NCBI RefSeq assembly: GCF_029278605.1
Contig: NZ_CP119573.1
Coordinates: forward strand, 2,046,001-2,110,000
Source of the DNA: Cupriavidus sp. WKF15
GTDB taxonomy: Bacteria > Pseudomonadota > Gammaproteobacteria > Burkholderiales > Burkholderiaceae
Length of the DNA: 64,000 nt
Direction of reading: 5' to 3'
Both the position numbers and the translations under genes were made by a program. This document shows positions 25,651 through 33,456 of the stretch, in pieces; within the stretch, counting starts at the first letter, position 1, and every line of letters starts with the position of its first letter. The notes beneath the pieces were generated by a model. It was given only the letters and a program-made list of their open reading frames with translations. It ran no database searches and was not told the DNA's origin.

Positions 25651-26673
25651 GTGACCAGTTCGCAGCAAGCGGGTGAAGACCCGCATGTCTTGCAGCGCCT
25701 CGCTGTGCAGGCGCTTGGCCGATGGGATCTCGACCATGCCGAGATCGCGCCGATCAAGATCCGGGAGAACGCCGTCTTTCGCGTCGGGCTTCGGGGCGGC
25801 GGACGGGTGGTGCTGCGCGTGCATCGCGGCGGCTACCACTCGGACGATGCCCTGCAGTCCGAATTCGACTGGATGCGGGCATTGACGGCATCCGGCATCG
25901 AGGTCCCGCGCGTGATCCCATCGCGCGAGGGCAAGCTGTTCGAAAGGATCTGCACGACTGACCTGCCGGAAGGCCGCCAGGTCGATGTGCTGGAGTGGGT
26001 CGAAGGGCGGCAGCTTGGAGCGCTCGAATCCGGCCTGCAGGTCGGCGATGACGCCGTGGCGGCCTGCTACTTCATCCTCGGCCAGATTTCGGCGCGGATG
26101 CACAACCACAGCAGCGCATGGCGTCCGCCCGCGGGCTTCGTCCGGCATCAATGGTGCGAAGAGGGGCTGGCAGGGCCGGATCCGCTGTGGGGACGCTTCT
26201 GGGAGCTGGAGCAGCTAAGCCCGTTGCAGCGAGCACTGCTTGAAACAGCGCAGATCGCGATCAAGAGTGATCTGGTCGCGTACGGCAAGAACAGCGGCAA
26301 TTTTGGCCTGATCCACGCGGACCTGGTGCCGGAAAACCTGATGGTGGAGGGGGACCGCATCCGCGTGATCGACTTCGACGACGCCGGGTTCGGCTGGCAT
26401 CTGTTCGACCTGGCGACGTCCCTCTACTTCGTTCGTGACAAGTCTGATTTCAACGTCGCACTCGAAGCTTTCCTGCGCGGCTACCGGACCCACAGGCCGC
26501 TGCCCGAGTCCGACCTGACGCGATTGCCGCTGTTCATGGCCGCGCGGGGAACGACCTATCTTGGCTGGGTCCATGAGAAGAAGGAAACGGAGACGGCGAG
26601 GAACCTTACGCCGGTGCTGATCGAATACGCGTGCACGGCTGTCGAGGCATATCTGGCGGGAAGGGAACGTTGA
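25651..26673 (+). CDS. APH/homoserine-kinase-type small-molecule kinase
   Basis: This protein-kinase-like phosphotransferase has the nucleotide-binding N-lobe (KIRENAVFRVGLRGGGRVVLRVHR), the catalytic loop GLIHADLVPENLMVEG and the metal-binding IDFDDAGFGWHLFDLA. The GTG at 25651 fits the GAGGGG site seven bases upstream; an ATG at 25645 would sit on top of that site. APH-fold kinases paired with AGXT2L-like enzymes phosphorylate hydroxylysine or similar amino alcohols before elimination, so a beta-amino-alcohol substrate is proposed. Aminoglycoside resistance is unlikely given the operon. Confidence 0.8.
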   Translation: MTSSQQAGEDPHVLQRLAVQALGRWDLDHAEIAPIKIRENAVFRVGLRGGGRVVLRVHRGGYHSDDALQSEFDWMRALTASGIEVPRVIPSREGKLFERICTTDLPEGRQVDVLEWVEGRQLGALESGLQVGDDAVAACYFILGQISARMHNHSSAWRPPAGFVRHQWCEEGLAGPDPLWGRFWELEQLSPLQRALLETAQIAIKSDLVAYGKNSGNFGLIHADLVPENLMVEGDRIRVIDFDDAGFGWHLFDLATSLYFVRDKSDFNVALEAFLRGYRTHRPLPESDLTRLPLFMAARGTTYLGWVHEKKETETARNLTPVLIEYACTAVEAYLAGRER

Positions 26674-26721
26674 AACCGGCCTGAAAGGCAGCCGGAAAGC
26701 CGGTGCGCGGTGGCCGCGGAC

Positions 26722-27735
26722 TCACGCGGAGACGCGCACCGTCCTTTTTTCGCGCAGGGTTTCCGAGGGCAGTTCGCCGAACATGGCGTGGTAGGACTGG
26801 GCGAAACGGCTCATGTGCCAGAAGCCCCAGCGCGCCGCCACGCTCTGAACATTGCTGGCTTCTTCCTTGCGCAACTCGCGCCGCACGCCGTTCAGGCGCA
26901 CCGTGCGCAGGTATTGCGCCGGGCTCTGCGCCAGGACCTCGTTGAAGCAGTACTCCAGGTTGCGTCGGCTCACGGCAGCGGCCCGGCACAGATCGGCAAT
27001 CGTGAGCGACTCGCCGATATTGGCCATGACATAGTTCTTCGTGCGCTCGACGATGGCGCGCCGCGCACTGTACGACGCCGGCACCGGCGGCAGCTCTTCC
27101 GATGTGGCGAGCAGCATCGAGACGTTGTCCAGCAGCGAGCTCTGCAGGTTCCGCTGGATCGCCTCGTCTTCCAGCAGCACGGGATCGCCGGCCAGCGTGG
27201 CGAGCATGGACACGATCAGCAGACGCATGCGGCCGATGGCGCCGCGCTCGGCCGGCACCATGTGCTTGCCCGTCAGCCGATGCACGACATCGTCGCGCGA
27301 TGTGCTTTCCAGGTGCTCTGCAAGTACGCCCGTATCAAAGGAGACCCCGGCAAGACGCAGTTCCCGCGGGGTCCGGCAATCGAGGCTGTCGCCGTAAGCG
27401 AACATCAGCAGGGAATCGTCGGTGAGCGGGTGCCCGTGAAACGAACCGGAGCCGCTCATGTCGTAGGGAATCGTGAAATTCCGCGTGCCTGGGATGCCAT
27501 CGCCGGTCATATGGACGGACTGGTTGGAGCGCTCCCCGTAGATCTGCGTATCGAGGAAGCGGATCTCCGTCACGGCGCCGTCGAACCTGCCCGCGCTCAA
27601 CTGCTCGTAGTGCTGGCCCCACTCCGCAAGGCCTGAGGCCTGCTCATGCACGTCATTGGTGACGACCGAGCGGATGGTCGCATGGGTACTCATGCCGTTG
27701 CGCTCAGCGCGTATCTCTTCAAATCGGTGGTTCAT
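26722..27735 (-). CDS. AraC-family regulator, EutR-like (amine dehydrogenase cluster 1)
   Basis: This protein has about 320-337 residues, depending on whether translation starts at 27735 or at the internal ATG at 27693 (MSTHATIRSVV). The N-terminal sensor half (DVHEQASGLAEWGQHYEQLS, IRFLDTQIYGERSNQSVH) resembles EutR, an ethanolamine-utilisation regulator. The C-terminal AraC domain has two helix-turn-helix motifs, LTIADLCRAAAVSRRNLEYCF and VAARWGFWHMSRFAQSYHAMFGE. It is divergent from the first amine dehydrogenase operon and convergent with the kinase/lyase genes, so an amine or amino alcohol is the likely inducer. Confidence 0.85.
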   Translation of the reverse strand: MNHRFEEIRAERNGMSTHATIRSVVTNDVHEQASGLAEWGQHYEQLSAGRFDGAVTEIRFLDTQIYGERSNQSVHMTGDGIPGTRNFTIPYDMSGSGSFHGHPLTDDSLLMFAYGDSLDCRTPRELRLAGVSFDTGVLAEHLESTSRDDVVHRLTGKHMVPAERGAIGRMRLLIVSMLATLAGDPVLLEDEAIQRNLQSSLLDNVSMLLATSEELPPVPASYSARRAIVERTKNYVMANIGESLTIADLCRAAAVSRRNLEYCFNEVLAQSPAQYLRTVRLNGVRRELRKEEASNVQSVAARWGFWHMSRFAQSYHAMFGELPSETLREKRTVRVSA

Positions 27736-28052
27736 GTTTTTCCGCGCATTGGATGCGCTTGCAAACGGCCCATCATGACGACTTTATACGTAGCAAATGC
27801 AGTGCCAGCAATCCGGGAAAGACCCATGCAACAGAAATCGAGGCAACGCGTTGCATTTCGCGCCACAGCGCCTGCGAAGCGTGCGGCACGCCTGCGCAGG
27901 ACGCACGCAAACAGTGCACGCAGAAATGCGGAAAACGGATAACGATGCGATAGCGCCATCCATAGACTTGTGATGACGAAACAGAAGTCGGCATTGCACC
28001 TGAATGCATCAGCACAGCACAGCACAGCAGAGCCGATCCGTGGAGCCCCAAC
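27736..28052. promoter_or_regulatory. Divergent control region, AraC gene / amine dehydrogenase operon 1
   Basis: This 317-base space has no gene. It contains a perfect 12-bp palindrome GCAACGCGTTGC (27843-27854), flanked by ATGCAAC and GTTGCAT arms, which is a reasonable operator candidate. A short tandem repeat of AGCAC units (28011-28030, four copies, the last altered) lies just before the ribosome binding site TGGAG of the first structural gene. No confident -35/-10 pair was found. Confidence 0.45.
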
Positions 28053-29219
28053 TTGAAGACCCGTACTACCAGTCCCATCCGGCGCGTGTGCCAGGCTCTC
28101 ATGGGGTGTGCGTGCGCAGCCATCGTGATGTCCGCGCACGCTGAGCCCGAGACGCTGACCACAGAGGTCCTTGCGCCCGGCAACCCGTACCGCCTGTATC
28201 TGCAGGACGCTGCTTTGTCCCATCTCGCGGATTCGCGCCTCGTTATCGTGGACGGCGACAAGATGCGCGTGCTGAGCGTGTTCGCCACCGGCGGCATGGG
28301 GCTGACCACCCTGTCGCCGGATCGCAGCGAGATCTATATCGCCACGCAGTACTACTCGAAGCTCAACCGCGGGGACCGTCTCGACCAGATCGAGGTCCTC
28401 GACGCGCTGACCCTGAAGCGCAAGGCCGAGATCCGCATCCCGCCCAAGCATGCGCAGTCGCTGCCATATCGCGACCTGATGCACGCCACTTCGGACGGCC
28501 ACTTTGTCCTGGTGCAGAACGCGACCCCGGCGACCTCGGTTTCGGTCGTCGACGTGCGCAACCACACCTTCATCGGCGAGGTGCCTACGCCGGGCTGCTG
28601 GTCGATCGCGCCGTCGATGAGCGCACCCAACCGCTTCTCGACATTGTGCGGCGACGGCACACTGCTGACCGTCACGCTCGACGCCGAAGGCAAGGCGGTA
28701 TCGCAGCAGAAAAGCAGGAAGTTCTTCGATCCCGACAAGGATCCGGTCTTCATTTCCAGTGCGAATACCGGCGACCAGTACTACTTCGTCAGCTACCACG
28801 GCGTTGTCCACCCGGTAAATCTCGCGGGTGAGGTCGCCACGTTCGGCGAGCCGTGGAATCTCGTGACGAAGCCGGCCGACGTGAAGGGTGGCTGGCGCCC
28901 GGGCGGCTACCACCCGATCGCGCTGCACGCAGGATCCGGCCGTCTCTACGTCGCCATGCATCCGAAGGGCGCGAATGGCACGCAGAAGAGTCCGGCGAAG
29001 GAGATCTGGGTATACGACTTGTCAGCGCAAAAGCTGGTCAGTCGCCTGCCAGGCAATAACGCGATGGCGCTTGCAGTCAGCCGGGGTGAGCGGCCGAGGC
29101 TGTTCGTGCTGGACGGTGCCAGGGCCGGCGTGGTGAGCCTCGATCCGAACGGGCGCGGCAAGCCGCTGGCCCGCATGGACGGGCTGGTCGAAGTTCCGGT
29201 GAGCCTGGGGGTCCAATGA
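28053..29219 (+). CDS. aauB: Aromatic amine dehydrogenase large subunit, copy 1
   Basis: This is the beta-propeller subunit of a periplasmic TTQ-dependent amine dehydrogenase, which oxidises primary amines to aldehydes plus ammonia and passes electrons to a copper protein or cytochrome. The TTG start follows TGGAG, and a cleavable signal ends at SAHA. Repeated blade motifs are visible (LSPDRSEIYIATQYYSKLNRGDR, FVLVQNATPATSVSVVD, HPKGANGTQKSPAKEIWVYDL). The RGDR and QNATPATSVSVVD segments and the neighbours fit aromatic amine dehydrogenase (AauB) better than methylamine dehydrogenase, but substrate cannot be read from sequence. A paralogue lies at 61596-62795. Confidence 0.87.
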   Translation: MKTRTTSPIRRVCQALMGCACAAIVMSAHAEPETLTTEVLAPGNPYRLYLQDAALSHLADSRLVIVDGDKMRVLSVFATGGMGLTTLSPDRSEIYIATQYYSKLNRGDRLDQIEVLDALTLKRKAEIRIPPKHAQSLPYRDLMHATSDGHFVLVQNATPATSVSVVDVRNHTFIGEVPTPGCWSIAPSMSAPNRFSTLCGDGTLLTVTLDAEGKAVSQQKSRKFFDPDKDPVFISSANTGDQYYFVSYHGVVHPVNLAGEVATFGEPWNLVTKPADVKGGWRPGGYHPIALHAGSGRLYVAMHPKGANGTQKSPAKEIWVYDLSAQKLVSRLPGNNAMALAVSRGERPRLFVLDGARAGVVSLDPNGRGKPLARMDGLVEVPVSLGVQ

Positions 29220-29788
29220 GCCTCGACCTGATCTGCGATCCGGTGGCGCACGGCGTGGGACGCACGTTCCTGGCCCTGCTGTTCCTCGTCGGCGCCACGT
29301 TGAAGGCGATGGCATTCGAGGAGTTCACCGGCACGATCGCCGCCTATCGCCTGATTCCCGATGCCGCCGTCAAAGCCGCCGCCATGCTGGTGGTTGCCCT
29401 CGAAGCGGTCAGCGGCGTGCTCTCGCTGCAACTGCTGTCCGTAAGCGGGGGCGCCTGGGTGCCGGTCGGCTTCCTCGGCATCGTCACGCTGGCGGTCGGC
29501 ATCAACCTCGCGCGCGGCAATGTCGATATCGACTGCGGCTGCGGCGTGGCGCAGGGGTCTTCGCGCCTGTCCTGGCCGATCCTGGCGCGCAACACAGTGC
29601 TGATCCTGGTTGCCGCCGGCCTGACCGCCGTGCCCGCCGGGCGTGCGCTGTCCCTGTTCGACAACCTCTCCATTGCGGGGGGTGCCATGAGCCTTCTGGG
29701 CGTCCACGTGGCCTTCACCCAACTCATCGCCAACAGTCCCAACAGTCCCAACAGTCCTGTATCCAACACCGCGAGGCAACACCCATGA
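29216..29788 (+). CDS. aauE: MauE-family amine dehydrogenase maturation protein, copy 1
   Basis: This 190-residue inner-membrane protein has four or five predicted spans and the DIDCGCGVAQGSSRLSWPILARN motif region typical of MauE. MauE and MauD are needed for disulfide formation, stability or export of the small subunit. It overlaps aauB and mauD by ATGA at both ends, so translation is coupled. An unusual SPNSPNSP repeat precedes the C-terminus. Confidence 0.83.
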   Translation: MSLDLICDPVAHGVGRTFLALLFLVGATLKAMAFEEFTGTIAAYRLIPDAAVKAAAMLVVALEAVSGVLSLQLLSVSGGAWVPVGFLGIVTLAVGINLARGNVDIDCGCGVAQGSSRLSWPILARNTVLILVAAGLTAVPAGRALSLFDNLSIAGGAMSLLGVHVAFTQLIANSPNSPNSPVSNTARQHP

Positions 29789-30423
29789 GCGATTCACTCC
29801 TCATTTCACACGTCTTACTCTGGATCCTGCTCCTGGCAGTGCTGGCCATCTGCGTTGCGCTCACGCGGCAGATCGGCGTGCTCTACGAGCGCGTGGCGCC
29901 CATGGGGGCGCTGATGATGGATGACGGTCCCAAGGTCGGCGACCGCGCCCCGGCGAATGTGTACCGCACGCTGGCTGGCGAGGACCTGCAGATCGGCTCG
30001 CCGTTCGGGCAGGCCGGAAAATCGGCCACGCTGCTGTTCTTCGTCTCGCCGACCTGTCCGGTCTGCAAGAAGCTGCTGCCCATCGTGAAGCGCATCGCCC
30101 AGCGGGAAAGCGGCTGGCTGCGCGTGGTGCTGGCCTCGGACGGCGAGCAGCCGGAACACCTCGAGTTTGTCCGGCGCGCAGGCCTGCAAGCGTTCCCGTA
30201 TGTACTGTCGCACGAACTGGGCATGACCTGGCGCGTCTCGAAGTTGCCCTACGCCGTGCTGATCGGCGAGGCCGGCACCGTGCAGGCCAAGGGCCTGGTG
30301 AACTCGCGGGAACAGTTCGAGAGCCTCTTTACCGCGCGTGAACTTGGCGTGGCATCGGTGCAGGACTTCCTGACGGTCCGGGAACCGGCGCACGAACACG
30401 GGCACGCGGTGGGGGCGCACTGA
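29785..30423 (+). CDS. aauD: MauD-family thioredoxin-like maturation protein, copy 1
   Basis: An N-terminal membrane anchor (VLLWILLLAVLAICVAL) is followed by a periplasmic thioredoxin-like domain with the active-site motif SPTCPVCKKLLP and the cis-Pro region SKLPYAVLIGEAG. MauD is thought to introduce or rearrange the many disulfides of the TTQ-bearing small subunit encoded just downstream. The start overlaps the aauE stop as ATGA. Confidence 0.87.
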   Translation: MSDSLLISHVLLWILLLAVLAICVALTRQIGVLYERVAPMGALMMDDGPKVGDRAPANVYRTLAGEDLQIGSPFGQAGKSATLLFFVSPTCPVCKKLLPIVKRIAQRESGWLRVVLASDGEQPEHLEFVRRAGLQAFPYVLSHELGMTWRVSKLPYAVLIGEAGTVQAKGLVNSREQFESLFTARELGVASVQDFLTVREPAHEHGHAVGAH

Positions 30424-30424
30424 C

Positions 30425-30958
30425 ATGAACGTGTTCGACCGGCTCTTCGAAAATCTCTCGCGTGGCGTGGCGCACCGGACTTCCCGGCGTTCCGCCCTCA
30501 CGAGGCTGGGCAAGCTTGCGCTCGGCTCGGCGATCACGCTGCCCGTCCTGCCCTTTGACCGTACTAACGCCCATGCGGCTGGCCACGGCGGCGGCGCCAA
30601 AGGCAGCGTGCAGGACGACACCGCCTGCGAGTACTGGCGCTACTGCGCCATCGACGGCTTTCTCTGCACCTGCTGCGGCGGCACCATCAATTCCTGCCCG
30701 CCTGGCACGGAGGCGTCGAAGGTGGCATGGATCGGCACCTGCCACAACCCGAAGGACGGCAAGGACTACCTGATCAGCTACAACGACTGCTGCGGCGGCA
30801 CGCCCTGCGGCCGTTGCGCGTGCAACAACAACATCGGCGACAAGCCCGGGTACCGCATGGGCGAGCACAACGACGTGAACTGGTGCATGGCGCATACCAA
30901 CAGCACCTCGTACCACTGCACGGTGGTGGTATCGATGGGCGTGGCGGAGGCGAGGTAA
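30425..30958 (+). CDS. aauA: Aromatic amine dehydrogenase small (TTQ) subunit, copy 1
   Basis: This 177-residue Cys-rich subunit carries the tryptophan tryptophylquinone cofactor. A long leader with a twin-arginine stretch (TSRRSALTRLGKLALGSA) suggests Tat-type export. The two Trp that form TTQ are Trp102 (VAWIGTC) and Trp153 (NDVNWCM), 51 residues apart, exactly the spacing of beta-Trp57 and beta-Trp108 in Paracoccus methylamine dehydrogenase. The fold-stabilising cysteines (CTCCGG, NDCCGG, CGRCAC, YHCTV) are present. No mauG gene is nearby, as in known aromatic amine dehydrogenase loci. Confidence 0.92.
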   Translation: MNVFDRLFENLSRGVAHRTSRRSALTRLGKLALGSAITLPVLPFDRTNAHAAGHGGGAKGSVQDDTACEYWRYCAIDGFLCTCCGGTINSCPPGTEASKVAWIGTCHNPKDGKDYLISYNDCCGGTPCGRCACNNNIGDKPGYRMGEHNDVNWCMAHTNSTSYHCTVVVSMGVAEAR

Positions 30959-31420
30959 ATGTCGATGAAGCCGACTTCTTTGCTGCTCGCGCTGGCCTTC
31001 GCGTTGCCCGGCGCGGCTTCCGTCCACGCCGAGAGCGCGGGGGAAACCGTATTCAAGTCCGCCTGCATGGCCTGCCACGGCGAACGTGGCGCGGGCATCC
31101 CGGGCCTGGCGCCGCCACTGGCAGGCAGCCTGGACAAGCAGCTTGGCGGGGCGCAGGGCAAGGATTACCTGACGCACCTGCTCCTGTCGGGCATGTCCGG
31201 CACGCTGCGCGTGGACGGGCAGGTTTACAACGGCATCATGCCGCCGCAAGGCGCGATGTCGGACGCCGAGCTGGCCGCGGTCATGACCTACCTGTCTGGC
31301 GAACTGAACCCGGGCGCGGCGGGATTTGCGGTGGAGGCGGCTGACGTGTCCAAGGCACGCACGAGCCCGATGAAGCCCGCACAGGTCTACGGGCTGCGCA
31401 AGACGCTGCTCGGGGAGTAG
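30959..31420 (+). CDS. Monoheme c-type cytochrome (amine dehydrogenase 1, first)
   Basis: This is an exported class I cytochrome c with a signal ending at SVHA, a single heme site CMACHGERGAGIPG and the distal Met in NGIMPPQGAMSD. Its ATG follows the aauA stop with no spacer. It is a likely electron acceptor for the dehydrogenase, or part of the relay to the terminal oxidase. The second cluster has an equivalent gene at 59429-59884. Confidence 0.87.
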   Translation: MSMKPTSLLLALAFALPGAASVHAESAGETVFKSACMACHGERGAGIPGLAPPLAGSLDKQLGGAQGKDYLTHLLLSGMSGTLRVDGQVYNGIMPPQGAMSDAELAAVMTYLSGELNPGAAGFAVEAADVSKARTSPMKPAQVYGLRKTLLGE

Positions 31421-31422
31421 CG

Positions 31423-31854
31423 ATGCGTTTCCCTTGGCCTCTTCTGCTCGCGGCGACAACGCTTGTCCCGCTTGCCGCCTTTGGCGCCGAGTTCGGCAAG
31501 CAGAACTACATGCTGCGCTGCGCCGGTTGCCATCTGACGGACGGCGCGGGCAACGAGGCAAGCGGGATACCGGACCTGCGCGGGTCGATCGGCAAGTTCC
31601 TCCATACGCCGCAAGGGCGGGCGTTCCTCGTGCAGGTGCCGGGGACGGCCAACGCGCCGCTCTCGGACCAGGAGGTGACCGAAGTACTGGCGTGGATGCT
31701 CGACAACTTCAGCAAGACAGAGATGCCACAGGGCGCGGCGCCATACACGGCAGGCGAAGTCCACCGGCTGCGCGCAGCGGCGCCGGTCGACATCCCGAGG
31801 GCACGCGAGCGGGTCATCCAGGGATTGCGGGACGCGGGTCAGGACGTCAGGTGA
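31423..31854 (+). CDS. Monoheme c-type cytochrome (amine dehydrogenase 1, second)
   Basis: This is a small periplasmic cytochrome c with a signal ending near AAFGAE and a single CAGCHLTDGAGN heme motif. The C-terminal half lacks an obvious distal Met (the only Met residues near the axial position are in AWMLDN and KTEMPQ), so ligation may be unusual. It lies two bases after the preceding cytochrome gene. A counterpart is at 59008-59427, so this two-cytochrome arrangement is a fixed part of both clusters. Confidence 0.85.
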   Translation: MRFPWPLLLAATTLVPLAAFGAEFGKQNYMLRCAGCHLTDGAGNEASGIPDLRGSIGKFLHTPQGRAFLVQVPGTANAPLSDQEVTEVLAWMLDNFSKTEMPQGAAPYTAGEVHRLRAAAPVDIPRARERVIQGLRDAGQDVR

Positions 31855-31920
31855 TCGCCATTCGGCAAACGGAGTTCTTTACATCAATCGGCATTAACTA
31901 ATCAAGGCAGGAGACTTTCG

Positions 31921-33297
31921 ATGAGACAACGCCTTTCGATCGCATTGGCCAGCCTGCTGGCCATCGGCGCCACCACGATTCAATGCGCGTCCGCGCAGGA
32001 AGCCGAGCGGCTGGGCAACGACCTGACTTCGCTGGGCGGAGAGAAGGCGGCCAGCAAGGACGGCCTGGTCCCGGCCTGGGCGCCGGGCGACGTCGGCCAC
32101 GGCTGGAGCTACGGCAAGAAGCGCGCCGACTTCTGGAAGTACAAGGGCGAGAAGCCGCAGGTGTCGATCGACGCCGGCAACGTGGACAAGTTCGCCGACA
32201 AGCTGACCCCGGGCCAGGTCGCCTTTATCAAGCAGACCAAGGGATACCGCATGGACGTGTATCCGACGCACCGGAGTTGCAGCGCGCCCGACTTCGTCGT
32301 CGAGAACACGAAGAAGAACGTGGGCACCGCCAAGCTCGGTGCGGATGGCTGGAGCCTGGCGCAGGCGACGCTGCCGGGCACGCCGTTCCCGATGCCGAAG
32401 AGCGGCGCCGAAGTGATGTGGAACTTCAAGATGCGCTATCGCGGCGTGGGTGTCGAGCTGCCATCGAACACGACCGCGGTGTCGCCGCGCAAGGGCAGCA
32501 CGGACTGGATCGAGGCCGTCTCGGTGCAGACGCTGTACTTCCCGTGGGGTGCCAAGGGCAGCAAGAACCTGTCCGACCTGCCGCCGGTCGAGTACTTCAC
32601 GTACTACGCCTACAAGGCGCCGACCGCACTGGCCGGCCAGGGCCTGGTGCAGACGGTCTATACCGACAAGGTCAGCGAAACCTTCTACTACTTCCCGGGC
32701 CAGCGCCGCGTGCGCCGCATGCCGTCATATGCCTATGACGCGCCGCAGATTGGCTTCGAGAACCAGTACACGATGGACCAGCCGCTGCTGTTCAACGGCA
32801 CCATCGAGCGCTTCGACTGGAAGCTGGCCGGAAAAAAGGAGATCTATGTTCCGTACAACAACGTGAACATGTTCGACCCGGCCGCCAAGCTGCACGACGT
32901 GCTTGGCGAGAACTTCGTCAGCCCGGACTTCCGCCGCTACGAACTGCATCGCGTGTGGGTCATCGAGGCCACGGTCAAGTCCGGCACCCGCCATATCTCG
33001 CCGAAGCGCACGTTCTATGTGGACGAGGATAGCTGGAACATCCTGGTTGCCGAGGACTACGACACGCAGGGCAAGCTGTGGAAGCTGCGCGAAGGCTACG
33101 TGACGCCGGTCTTCGAGACCGGCAGCTGCGACGTGCTGCCGTTTGTCCAGTATGACCTGACCGATGGGCGCTATGTGTTCGACCTGCATCCGTTCGGATC
33201 GAGCAAGGACATCCGCTGGTTCCCGCAGACCACCGACGTCCGCTTCAAGGACAGCTTCTACACCGGCGAAAACCTGCGCGCCATCAGCGAACGGTAG
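31921..33297 (+). CDS. DUF1329 exported protein
   Basis: This 458-residue protein has a signal peptide ending at SAQ. The body matches the DUF1329 family (LolA/LolB-like lipoprotein-carrier fold), with LGGEKAASKDGLVPAW near the N-terminus, the FYYFPGQRRVRRMPSYAYDAPQIG strand pair and the RYELHRVWVIEATVKSGTRH segment. Family members are nearly always encoded beside DUF1302 proteins and are thought to work at the outer membrane, possibly in moving hydrophobic compounds. A GCAGGAGA site sits before the ATG, and a 66-base gap separates it from the cytochrome gene. Confidence 0.85.
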   Translation: MRQRLSIALASLLAIGATTIQCASAQEAERLGNDLTSLGGEKAASKDGLVPAWAPGDVGHGWSYGKKRADFWKYKGEKPQVSIDAGNVDKFADKLTPGQVAFIKQTKGYRMDVYPTHRSCSAPDFVVENTKKNVGTAKLGADGWSLAQATLPGTPFPMPKSGAEVMWNFKMRYRGVGVELPSNTTAVSPRKGSTDWIEAVSVQTLYFPWGAKGSKNLSDLPPVEYFTYYAYKAPTALAGQGLVQTVYTDKVSETFYYFPGQRRVRRMPSYAYDAPQIGFENQYTMDQPLLFNGTIERFDWKLAGKKEIYVPYNNVNMFDPAAKLHDVLGENFVSPDFRRYELHRVWVIEATVKSGTRHISPKRTFYVDEDSWNILVAEDYDTQGKLWKLREGYVTPVFETGSCDVLPFVQYDLTDGRYVFDLHPFGSSKDIRWFPQTTDVRFKDSFYTGENLRAISER

Positions 33298-33357
33298 GGC
33301 CTGCCCAGGAGGGCAACTGCAGCAGTCAATGCGGCAGTAACCAGAAAAACAAAGGGC

Positions 33358-33399
33358 GTGGCGGCGACGATGAATAAAAAACGGGGCGCGCCGCCACGA
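33358..33399. repeat. Long stem-loop between DUF1329 and DUF1302 genes
   Basis: CGTGGCGGCG (33358-33367) pairs perfectly with CGCCGCCACG (33390-33399) around a 22-base A-rich loop. It lies in a 159-base gap inside an otherwise compact run of genes. It could be an attenuator, or an mRNA-stabilising or processing element that sets the ratio of the flanking proteins. Confidence 0.5.
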
Positions 33400-33456
33400 A
33401 ACGCCCGGAAACGCGTCCAGCGTTTTCAATCTTGTCCAACTTAGGATGGAGGAATC

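Noticed and set aside
25651..26673. Aminoglycoside phosphotransferase (resistance gene)
   Set aside because: The fold is shared, but the operon partners are catabolic and point to an amino-alcohol kinase.
28946..29797. Minus-strand frame opposite aauE copy 1
   Set aside because: It is a shadow of a gene with ATGA-coupled neighbours on the other strand.
28053..30958. Calling the TTQ enzymes methylamine dehydrogenases
   Set aside because: No mauF, mauG, mauL, mauM or mauN, and the gene order with FeaB-like ALDH fits aromatic amine dehydrogenase; substrate still unproven.
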